Source: Caldifarciminota bacterium 4484_100 (GTDB lineage Bacteria; Hydrothermota; Tepidihabitantia; SM23-42). From it: a DNA stretch of 5,622 nucleotides. Shown here piece after piece: positions 1 through 5,622 of this stretch (position 1 is its first letter; every line of letters starts with the position of its first letter). A program made the translations under genes and the position numbers. Location: the NCBI GenBank assembly GCA_002049785.1, contig MUKB01000084.1, positions 1-5,622 of the forward strand, read 5' to 3'. The notes below the pieces were generated by a model that was given only the letters and a program-made list of their open reading frames with translations, was not told the origin of the DNA and searched no databases.

Positions 1-737
1 AGTGTATTCAACGGTCTCTTCGCCCCGATTTCCTTCAATGCCAGGGCGATAAAATAATCCTCCTTCCAATTCCTGCCCAGACCATTAATCAACCGCTTTA
101 TTGCGGGTTTACCGACCTTTCTCAACCCTTCTACCGCATTATAGCGTACACCATAAAAGGGATCGCTCAACCCCCTAATCAGATAGTCAACCTCTTCTTC
201 TGTTACAACCTGGGACAACGCATAATAGGCCGATTTTCTGACCGAGGCAATCGTATCATTCAACCCTTTAATAATATATTTCAGGGCTCGCCTCGATTTT
301 GTCTTACCGAGGGCAGTAAATGAACCGGACCTTATCTGCCAGAGGCTATCATTAATGAACCTTGATACCGGCTCAATTATCTCCTCTGCACCGATTTCAC
401 CAAGAATCCAGAGCGATTCTTTCAGACTTCGACACTCCTCATCACTGCCCCGGTAATCCATCTTTGCCACAATATATGGAATTGCCGGTTTGCCGATCTT
501 CTTCATCATATTCTTAAGGGTATGCCTCTCCATCGCAGACTTGGTATCAAATTTCGAAACGAGGAAGGATAAGGTTGTATCCTTCAAAAGCGAATCCTGG
601 GACAACTCAATGAACCTTGCCATCGCCGAATCCTTTACCGCCTGAAACTTAACCAGAGAGGTGGTCGCCTTATTATACAATTCCTCAAAATCAACCCCCT
701 GATGAAATATAAAGAGCCCGATAAAGAAGATATTCAC
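1..737 (-). CDS. HEAT-repeat protein with short N-terminal hydrophobic segment (3' end beyond window)
   Basis: Translating the minus strand from a GTG at 737-735 gives 245 residues without a stop up to the window edge, so the C-terminus is missing. Residues 1-14 (NIFFIGLFIFHQG after the start) are hydrophobic and could be a short signal peptide or membrane anchor, although no basic n-region is seen. From about residue 74 onward there are helical pairs typical of HEAT/PBS-lyase-like repeats: 'KKIGKPAIPYIVAKM' (79-93), 'LGEIGAEEIIEPVSRFIND' (112-130), 'RRALKYIIKGLNDTIASVRK' (149-168), 'VDYLIRGLSDPFYGVR' (183-198) and 'VGKPAIKRLINGL' (208-220). HEAT repeats normally act as protein-binding scaffolds; no catalytic residues are visible. 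The start is supported by GGAG seven bases upstream. The gene follows the GNDxY-repeat gene after 15 bases, in the same reading frame, and is probably co-transcribed with it. The partner and exact role are unknown. Confidence 0.85.
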   Translation of the reverse strand, partial: MNIFFIGLFIFHQGVDFEELYNKATTSLVKFQAVKDSAMARFIELSQDSLLKDTTLSFLVSKFDTKSAMERHTLKNMMKKIGKPAIPYIVAKMDYRGSDEECRSLKESLWILGEIGAEEIIEPVSRFINDSLWQIRSGSFTALGKTKSRRALKYIIKGLNDTIASVRKSAYYALSQVVTEEEVDYLIRGLSDPFYGVRYNAVEGLRKVGKPAIKRLINGLGRNWKEDYFIALALKEIGAKRPLNT

Positions 738-744
738 CTCACAA

Positions 745-748
745 CTCC
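745..748 (-). promoter_or_regulatory. Shine-Dalgarno site of the HEAT-repeat gene
   Basis: On the minus strand GGAG lies seven bases before the GTG codon at 737-735, which is good ribosome-binding spacing. It supports GTG as a real start rather than read-through from the upstream gene, whose TAG stop lies only 15 bases before the GTG and in the same frame. Confidence 0.6.
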
Positions 749-752
749 AGCC

Positions 753-1823
753 CTATTCCCAATCAACACCAACACCATATTTACCCTTCTGCCATAATGA
801 GCTGTTTTCACCTGAACAGTAAAAATCCCTTCCCCTGATATCCAGCAGAACTCCGATACTGCCATATTCCCTGCGGAAATTCCCATACCCCTGGGTATTG
901 GAGGTCCGCTTTATCGCATAGGTGTCATTACCCAATTCATCCATCAATATTCCAACCCCATTGGCATTGCCTGCACCCTGGCTCAGGTCAAATGCACAAT
1001 AAGTGTCATCACCCGCAATATCATAGAGCAGACCAAGGGATAGGTCATGACCACATCCCTGAGAAACACCTTTGGAAACATAATTATCATTCCCTGATTT
1101 ATCGATTAAAAGTCCAATCGTAATATGGGTGCCTGCACCCTGGGCATATTGATATGCTACATAGTTGTCATTGCCCTTGCCATCCACAATTGCGCCAAGC
1201 CCATACCAGTAACTCGAACCCTGGGCAAAGATATCACCCAGATAATAATCATTACCCGCCTGGTCAAAGATAAAACCGAGTCCGGCTGAAAGTTCAGGAC
1301 GAAATCCGATACTGAAACCTTGAGAAAGGGAAAGGTAGTGGTCGAGATATCGTATTTCATCCAGATATCTTTCCTTTATTATATAAATGTCATTACCCGA
1401 TTTATCTGCAAGTACCCCGATCCCATAGGTCGAGGCAAAACCCTGGGCATAAAGGCATCCCTCATAGACATCATTGCCCTCACAATCCTTAAGAATACCG
1501 ATGCCAAACCCACCTGCCCCCTGAATAAATGTATCACCGTAGTAGTGGTCATTACCTTTTTTGTCAATCAGAATGCCCAGACCAAAGACACCAGAACCTA
1601 AGGAAAAATTCCTGCCAATATATGTATCATCACCCGCCTCATCAACAAGAAACGAGACCCCAAATTTTGCGCCTCCAGCGGTATAGTCACGACCCTCATA
1701 TCGGTCATCTCCTTGATAATCGATAATGATATGTATCCTGCCCTGAGTTGCAGAAAATTTATAGGTATCATCCCCACCCGGTTCAATGATGACAGCAAAA
1801 TCTCTATTGTATATATTCGCACC
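753..1823 (-). repeat. coding tandem repeat array, 26/27-codon units
   Basis: This is the DNA encoding the GNDxY repeats. Motif-to-motif spacing in residues is 21, 26, 26, 26, 27, 47, 27, 27, 27, 27 and 33 for the twelve motifs starting at residue 231, so the period is 78 bases in the N-terminal half and 81 in the C-terminal half. The copies are well diverged at DNA level, with conserved protein pattern but varied codons. This points to an old array under selection rather than a recent expansion. Two units carry insertions, near residues 362-382 and 519-535. Confidence 0.85.
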
Positions 1824-2465
1824 CGAATCTCCAATCACAACCTCACCAAAATCAAACTTATTGTAGTAAAGAACTCCACCCTCGATTCCGGATACACTCC
1901 TGTGCCGTAAAGAAAATCCCCTCAACTGAAATTCCCGGATAAGATTTTCAAGTATAGCACCTGCCTGAAAGACCAGGTTATAATCAATCCCGGTTCCGTT
2001 CTCTTTAAGATAACAGACCAATGAATCATACTCCTTTTCTGCCTGCTTCTCCTCCTCAATCGAACCTGTGGGCTCAGGAGAAAATATTGTGAGTTCTTCA
2101 AAAACCGAATCGAGCCCTTCTGGAATATGCGCAAAGGCGGAATCGAGAAGCCGATTGCAAAAACTCAAGCCCTCAGTAAACCCCATCTGTTTCAAACTGC
2201 CGGTGTTGCTAAAACCATAAAGTTTGATGAGGGTCTTTAAAAACTCGCCCATCGATTGGGACCAGCAACTATCGTTTAAGGAATTGACAAAATCGATACT
2301 GGCAAGAGGACTTATTAACAGAGAATCGATAATAGCAAATCGAAATGGGTCCTTCACCGTATAATCATTACGAAATGCAATATCCTTCTGGGTCATACCG
2401 ATAAACTGGAGGCTTGAATCGAGATAAGCGCTCCAGACCTGAGCCAGCAGGAAAAGGATTATCAT
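753..2465 (-). CDS. predicted secreted GNDxY-repeat (beta-solenoid-like) protein, 570 aa
   Basis: Residues 1-13 (MIILFLLAQVWSA) look like a short signal peptide with an A-x-x-like cleavage region, so export is inferred. Residues 14-190 are mostly helical in character, with an acidic stretch near 130-147 (EPTGSIEEEKQAEKE). From about residue 215 to the end the protein is a tandem array of 26/27-residue units with the pattern [AS]QGxGxxxGxGiLxDxxGNDxY. G-[N/D/R]-D-x-Y motifs occur at residues 231, 252, 278, 304, 330, 357, 404, 431, 458, 485, 512 and 545, with a degenerate copy (GANIY) at 215. The final unit is a half repeat (YGVGVDWE). Such regular Gly/Asp/Tyr turns suggest a parallel beta-helix, with Asp/Asn at turns perhaps binding calcium as in RTX repeats; this is inference, since the spacing differs from the RTX nonapeptide. 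ATG at 2465 is the earliest possible start because an in-frame TAG lies at 2471-2469. No Shine-Dalgarno sequence precedes it. I do not recognise a named family or function. Confidence 0.92.
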   Translation of the reverse strand: MIILFLLAQVWSAYLDSSLQFIGMTQKDIAFRNDYTVKDPFRFAIIDSLLISPLASIDFVNSLNDSCWSQSMGEFLKTLIKLYGFSNTGSLKQMGFTEGLSFCNRLLDSAFAHIPEGLDSVFEELTIFSPEPTGSIEEEKQAEKEYDSLVCYLKENGTGIDYNLVFQAGAILENLIREFQLRGFSLRHRSVSGIEGGVLYYNKFDFGEVVIGDSGANIYNRDFAVIIEPGGDDTYKFSATQGRIHIIIDYQGDDRYEGRDYTAGGAKFGVSFLVDEAGDDTYIGRNFSLGSGVFGLGILIDKKGNDHYYGDTFIQGAGGFGIGILKDCEGNDVYEGCLYAQGFASTYGIGVLADKSGNDIYIIKERYLDEIRYLDHYLSLSQGFSIGFRPELSAGLGFIFDQAGNDYYLGDIFAQGSSYWYGLGAIVDGKGNDNYVAYQYAQGAGTHITIGLLIDKSGNDNYVSKGVSQGCGHDLSLGLLYDIAGDDTYCAFDLSQGAGNANGVGILMDELGNDTYAIKRTSNTQGYGNFRREYGSIGVLLDIRGRDFYCSGENSSLWQKGKYGVGVDWE

Positions 2466-2470
2466 TAACT

Positions 2471-2498
2471 ATTATAATATATTTTCCTGAAAAATCAA
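2471..2498 (-). promoter_or_regulatory. sigma70-type promoter of the GNDxY-repeat gene, predicted leaderless
   Basis: On the minus strand a perfect -10 box TATAAT (2476-2471) lies 16 bases downstream of a -35-like TTGATT (2498-2493). Only five bases (AGTTA) separate the -10 box from the ATG at 2465, so the expected transcription start falls on or within a base or two of the A of the start codon. That predicts a leaderless mRNA, which fits the lack of a Shine-Dalgarno sequence just before the ATG. Confidence 0.65.
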
Positions 2499-2505
2499 GA
2501 ATTGA
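2495..2505. promoter_or_regulatory. small inverted repeat joining the two -35 boxes
   Basis: TCAA-GAA-TTGA is an inverted repeat with four-base arms formed by the inner parts of the two opposing -35 elements. It may simply reflect the symmetry of back-to-back TTGA boxes. A regulator or one polymerase bound here would affect both directions. The arms are too short to call an operator. Confidence 0.3.
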
Positions 2506-2529
2506 CACCTGCTCAATTGTGATTAAAAT
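2502..2529 (+). promoter_or_regulatory. sigma70-type promoter of the propeller/sorting-domain gene
   Basis: A perfect -35 box TTGACA (2502-2507) is followed after 16 bases by TAAAAT (2524-2529), which matches five of six bases of the -10 consensus. A start about seven bases further on would be near 2536, giving a leader of only about ten bases that begins at the ribosome-binding site. Confidence 0.65.
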
Positions 2530-2533
2530 AATC

Positions 2534-2541
2534 GAGGAGGT
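2534..2541 (+). promoter_or_regulatory. strong Shine-Dalgarno site deciding the start at 2546
   Basis: GAGGAGGT lies four bases before ATG at 2546. It fixes this start over the in-frame ATG at 2414, which would begin inside the opposite-strand gene, run through the divergent promoter region and put 44 non-signal-like residues ahead of the hydrophobic segment. Confidence 0.85.
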
Positions 2542-2545
2542 AATT

Positions 2546-5275
2546 ATGCATATCATCCTGATCTCTTTATGCCTGTTTAATTTCTTGAAAGACCAGGGGT
2601 TACCGGGCATTGAAATTGAAACTAGGGAAAATATGGCCCGTTTTACAACCTCAATTAATCAGATACCAAAGGTCTATAAAAAGACCAGGTACTTCCCATC
2701 CAGCCGTTCTGAAGTGCTCTGGGTTGATAGAGACCACCAGAATGCGATTGCCGAGCATGTTGCGATTTCAGGAAACGGTGCCTGGATCCAGGCGGGCTGG
2801 TATCTGAACAACGAAAGGACCAGTGCCTACTATACATTTGGCACCAGCACACCCAGCTGGACATTCCCCTTAAGCAGTTCTCAGGGTTTTATACCGGTTG
2901 ACCTTTCTCAAAATGGAGATGATATTGGTGTCTGTACCCCAGGAGAGCCCCTATCCAGTTTCGGTTCAACCGGCCCGATCCCAAAATGGCGATATCCCCC
3001 GCCTCCGGGTTATAAAATTGTTACGAGTTTTCAAGGCTCATCAGTTGGTGTGAGTGAAGATGGCACAATCTATGCACTCCTTACCCAGAATGATGCAGAG
3101 GGTCGCCTCTATATCTTCAATAGTTCTGGAGATACAATTCGCAGTATCGGGTTCAACCCGAACTCTGGTATCTATGGCCTTGATCTCAGTGATGACGGTT
3201 CTGTCTTCTGCATCACAACATATCGTGCAATCTATGTCTTCAATATCGATGGGACAAGAAGGGACTCCCTTTACCACTATGGCCAGACCGTAGCCAAAAT
3301 ATCTGGAGACGGCAGCTATCTGGTGCGGGGCGATTTCAATTCTCATATTGTTCTCTATCGATATAATGGTACCAACTACGAGACCGTCTGGACCGACTAT
3401 GCGACCCATCCCTGGATAACTGCGGTCGCGATATCCGGGGACGGCTCAACAATAATGGCGGGTACATTTGCCTACAGCCCCACCTATGCAGGAATGGTTC
3501 TGATGTATGACTCCTCATCAGCACAACCGCTCTGGTCATACGACCAGTATGGTGATATGGTCTCAAACTGTGCCCTGAGCAGTGATGGACAGCGCGGGGT
3601 TGCTGGTTCCTGGGGACAATACAATGGAACCTTCGGTGATGTCATTACCGTCTTTGTGAAGGATTCAGCAAACCCTTTACTCCAGGTTCTGGATGATATC
3701 GATGAGTCCGGTTCCATATTTTCTGTGGACATCTCTGATGATGGTTCATTCATCACTGCGGGTGGCAAGGCGGTCCATGCCCGGGAATGGGGTAATGGTG
3801 GTGAGGTCTATGCAATCCGGATACTCGATTCATTGAATCTTGATGTTGGAGTATCTAAGATCAATATTCCCGGCCCATTCCTTCAGGTGGGCCAGTCCAT
3901 AAACCCTGAAGCTGTGGTAAGAAACTACGGTACCCAGCCGGTAAGTTTTAATACGATCTGCAACATCTATGATTCATTAAACCAATTGCTCCATATCGAT
4001 ACCGTATTTGTAAACAACCTTCCCCCGGGTGATAGTATGACGACCAGCTTCGCCAGCACCTGGACAGTACCTGCGTATGGAATTTACAAAACCACAATAT
4101 TCACCGACTTCAGCAACGATGAGTATCCACTCAATGATACCCTGATAATCAACAGCATCTGCTACCATGATGCCGCAATCAATTCTGTTCTCTATCCGTT
4201 CTCAGAACTGACCCTTCATTATACAAAACAGCCCCAGGCAGTGATACAGAATCTGGGAAGTTATGCAGAGATTATGGAAATCCACTGTGTAATATCTGAT
4301 CCATACGATTCCATAGTATATACCGGTATTGGCCAGGTCTATCTCAACCCGCTCCAGTCCGCAAGAGTCGCACTCACCCCGGCCTGGGATCCCCCTGATA
4401 CCATCTCCTGTATCGATTTCTTCTTCACCTATGTCCAGGACGATTATAATCCTGGCAATGATACATTAACAAAAACCACAAATATTACAAGTGAAATAAT
4501 GTATGATGATAACTTTCTCAATATTTACGGTTCTGTCTCCAGTGACTTCTATGACAACAAGTTCGCTGAAAAGATGATACCCTGTCTGGCATCACCATAC
4601 TACATAACCCGGGCAAGGTTCTATGTAAGTAACAGCGATCCGATAATAATGTCTCTAAACAAGGATTCCTTAGGCCTTCCTGGTCTGGGCCCTGGATACT
4701 ACATCGCCCCGGCTGAAACCATATATCCTCAGGGTCCTGGCTGGGCGATAAAAGAATTCTCACCACCGATCCTGGTCGACAACGACAACCCGTTCTGGTT
4801 TGTGGTGCACTGGCTTTCAACATCACCCTCTTCACCCTTTATCGGGATGGATAATACCTGGCCCCTTGATAGTCTATCCTACTGGTACTGGACTGAACCC
4901 TCAAATCCAGGCTGGCATCAATGGGTATTCTATGACTTTATGATGAGGGTATATACAACCAAGGAACTCTCGATATCCAGTAACGATTACCAGCGGATCC
5001 GCACCTTTTCAATGAACATCTCCGGACCGAACCCCTTCAATAAGACATTGAGTATAAACCTATCAATACCTGAGAAAGGACGATTGAAGTTGAGTGTTTA
5101 TGATGTTGCGGGCCGTCTTGCACGACGAATCATCGATGCAGAAAGCACCCCTGGAAATTATCAGTTTGTCTGGAAACCATTGGATAAGCGCGGGCGAAAG
5201 CTGAGTTCTGGCATCTACTTTATCCGGGCTGAATTCGGCAGGAAGTGCCTGACCCGAAAGGTGATTTATTTCTAA
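2546..5275 (+). CDS. exported beta-propeller / CARDB-like protein with T9SS type A sorting domain, 909 aa
   Basis: Residues 1-14 (MHIILISLCLFNFL) are a short hydrophobic leader. Residues 55-430 carry a repeated blade motif, hydrophobic strand then S-x-[D/N]-G: SGNG 75, SQNG 121, SEDG 170, SDDG 215, SGDG 253, SGDG 297, SSDG 345 and SDDG 397, which suggests a WD40/YVTN-like beta-propeller of seven or eight blades. Residues 430-535 and 541-645 look like two CARDB-type Ig domains, each ending in a DxxNDTL-like strand (YPLNDTL, YNPGNDTL). Residues 650-806 form an aromatic beta-rich domain I cannot name. Residues 817-909 match the T9SS type A/FlgD-like C-terminal domain: SGPNPFN (826-832), LSVYDVAGRL (849-858), PGNYQFVWKPLDKRG (869-883), LSSGIYFIRAEFG (886-898) and LTRKVIYF at the end. 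In known T9SS systems this domain is cleaved after transport and attaches cargo to the surface. No catalytic site is seen, so a structural or binding role is likely. The gene is transcribed divergently from the GNDxY-repeat gene and convergently with the cupin gene. Confidence 0.92.
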   Translation: MHIILISLCLFNFLKDQGLPGIEIETRENMARFTTSINQIPKVYKKTRYFPSSRSEVLWVDRDHQNAIAEHVAISGNGAWIQAGWYLNNERTSAYYTFGTSTPSWTFPLSSSQGFIPVDLSQNGDDIGVCTPGEPLSSFGSTGPIPKWRYPPPPGYKIVTSFQGSSVGVSEDGTIYALLTQNDAEGRLYIFNSSGDTIRSIGFNPNSGIYGLDLSDDGSVFCITTYRAIYVFNIDGTRRDSLYHYGQTVAKISGDGSYLVRGDFNSHIVLYRYNGTNYETVWTDYATHPWITAVAISGDGSTIMAGTFAYSPTYAGMVLMYDSSSAQPLWSYDQYGDMVSNCALSSDGQRGVAGSWGQYNGTFGDVITVFVKDSANPLLQVLDDIDESGSIFSVDISDDGSFITAGGKAVHAREWGNGGEVYAIRILDSLNLDVGVSKINIPGPFLQVGQSINPEAVVRNYGTQPVSFNTICNIYDSLNQLLHIDTVFVNNLPPGDSMTTSFASTWTVPAYGIYKTTIFTDFSNDEYPLNDTLIINSICYHDAAINSVLYPFSELTLHYTKQPQAVIQNLGSYAEIMEIHCVISDPYDSIVYTGIGQVYLNPLQSARVALTPAWDPPDTISCIDFFFTYVQDDYNPGNDTLTKTTNITSEIMYDDNFLNIYGSVSSDFYDNKFAEKMIPCLASPYYITRARFYVSNSDPIIMSLNKDSLGLPGLGPGYYIAPAETIYPQGPGWAIKEFSPPILVDNDNPFWFVVHWLSTSPSSPFIGMDNTWPLDSLSYWYWTEPSNPGWHQWVFYDFMMRVYTTKELSISSNDYQRIRTFSMNISGPNPFNKTLSINLSIPEKGRLKLSVYDVAGRLARRIIDAESTPGNYQFVWKPLDKRGRKLSSGIYFIRAEFGRKCLTRKVIYF

Positions 5276-5300
5276 TTTTCAGAATTTCTGTCAAGGTTAA

Positions 5301-5622
5301 TTAGCTCTGCTTCCAGTACCACCGCTGCAAGACAGATTCAGGGTTGGTGGAATCCGGACGTTCTTCAATGAGTTGATTCGCAGGAACAGTATGAAAAGAA
5401 ACAACAACCCAGTTTTTATCCGGTACCACAGCCTGATGCCATATCCTGGGAGGAATGGATACCCATCTGTTCTGTATCGGTGCACCGGCATCACTGACAA
5501 GGTGGTTGGAAATCCATTCTCCTTCCAGCTGAATCTGGAGGTCACCCGAACCCCGATATGACATCATACGCTGATGGCTGTTGGGATGCCTTTCAGCCCC
5601 GGTAATGCTTCGGGCGCGGAGG
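5301..5622 (-). CDS. cupin-domain protein, C-terminal part (5' end beyond window)
   Basis: A minus-strand frame is open from the right edge to TAA at 5303-5301 and gives 106 residues. An ATG at 5567 lies inside it, but the frame continues upstream with cupin-like sequence (ARSITGAERHPNSHQRMMSY), so the start is probably outside the window. Cupin features: a motif-1-like HPNSHQ followed by YRGSGDLQIQLEGEW, then a motif-2-like IPPRIWHQAVVP and NWVVVSFHTV. Cupins are small beta-barrels that often bind a metal through histidines. Here the His residues of HPNSHQ and IWHQ are candidates, and motif 1 lacks an obvious Glu. The C-terminal tail (ANQLIEERPD, ending RWYWKQS) follows the barrel. Substrate and reaction cannot be told. 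The gene converges on the propeller gene, with 25 bases between the stops and no clear terminator. Confidence 0.75.
   Translation of the reverse strand, partial: LRARSITGAERHPNSHQRMMSYRGSGDLQIQLEGEWISNHLVSDAGAPIQNRWVSIPPRIWHQAVVPDKNWVVVSFHTVPANQLIEERPDSTNPESVLQRWYWKQS

Noticed and set aside
753..1823. CRISPR array or non-coding satellite
   Set aside because: The 78/81-base periodicity is only at protein level; units are diverged at DNA level and there are no identical repeats with unique spacers.
753..1823. Classic RTX nonapeptide toxin repeats
   Set aside because: GxGxD-like turns are present, but the period is 26/27 residues with a conserved Tyr and QG turn, not nine.
2414..2545. Upstream extension of the propeller gene to the ATG at 2414
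   Set aside because: It overlaps the opposite gene and the promoter region, lacks a ribosome-binding site, and a strong GAGGAGGT sits just before the ATG at 2546.
3041..3409. 122-codon open frame on the minus strand inside the propeller gene
   Set aside because: It lies wholly antisense to a well-supported coding region with recognisable blade motifs, has no ribosome-binding site that I see, and its protein is not recognisable.
4518..4835. 105-codon minus-strand frame inside the propeller gene
   Set aside because: Antisense shadow with an Arg/Cys/Pro-rich composition typical of non-coding frames.
5280..5290. CAGAA-T-TTCTG inverted repeat between the converging genes as a terminator
   Set aside because: The loop would be one to three bases with an A/T-rich four- or five-base stem and no U-tract, so it is not a credible rho-independent terminator.
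5297..5545. 82-codon minus-strand frame overlapping the cupin gene
   Set aside because: The neighbouring frame ending at 5301 carries the cupin motifs and stays open to the window edge, so this one is its shadow.

Overview
The window looks like a piece of an uncultured bacterial genome of the WOR-3 / Stahlbacteria / Hydrothermae / Cloacimonadota kind. This placement is an inference. The largest protein ends in a type IX-secretion-like (T9SS type A, FlgD-fold) C-terminal sorting domain. The promoters, however, look like sigma70 (TTGACA / TATAAT) and the Shine-Dalgarno sites are strong, neither of which is typical of Bacteroidota. No RNA gene, CRISPR array or insertion sequence was seen.

Layout. 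Positions 1-737 (minus strand) hold the 5' part of a gene for an exported-looking HEAT-repeat protein, cut by the left edge. Positions 753-2465 (minus) encode a 570-residue predicted secreted protein. Its C-terminal two thirds are at least twelve copies of a 26/27-residue repeat ending in G-[N/D]-D-x-Y, probably a beta-solenoid. These two minus-strand genes form an operon-like pair 15 bases apart. Positions 2466-2545 are a compact divergent promoter region whose two -35 boxes are only 3 bases apart. Positions 2546-5275 (plus) encode a 909-residue predicted exported protein: a beta-propeller of about eight blades, two CARDB-like Ig domains, a beta-rich domain, and the C-terminal sorting domain. 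Positions 5301-5622 (minus, convergent) hold the 3' end of a cupin-domain gene cut by the right edge.

How the genes may work together. The divergent genes share one 80-base control region, and their products look extracellular and repeat-built. A joint cell-surface role is plausible, but nothing in the window proves a function. The most unusual points are the GNDxY repeat protein, the apparently leaderless start of its gene, and the back-to-back promoter geometry. The cupin gene is probably an unrelated neighbour.
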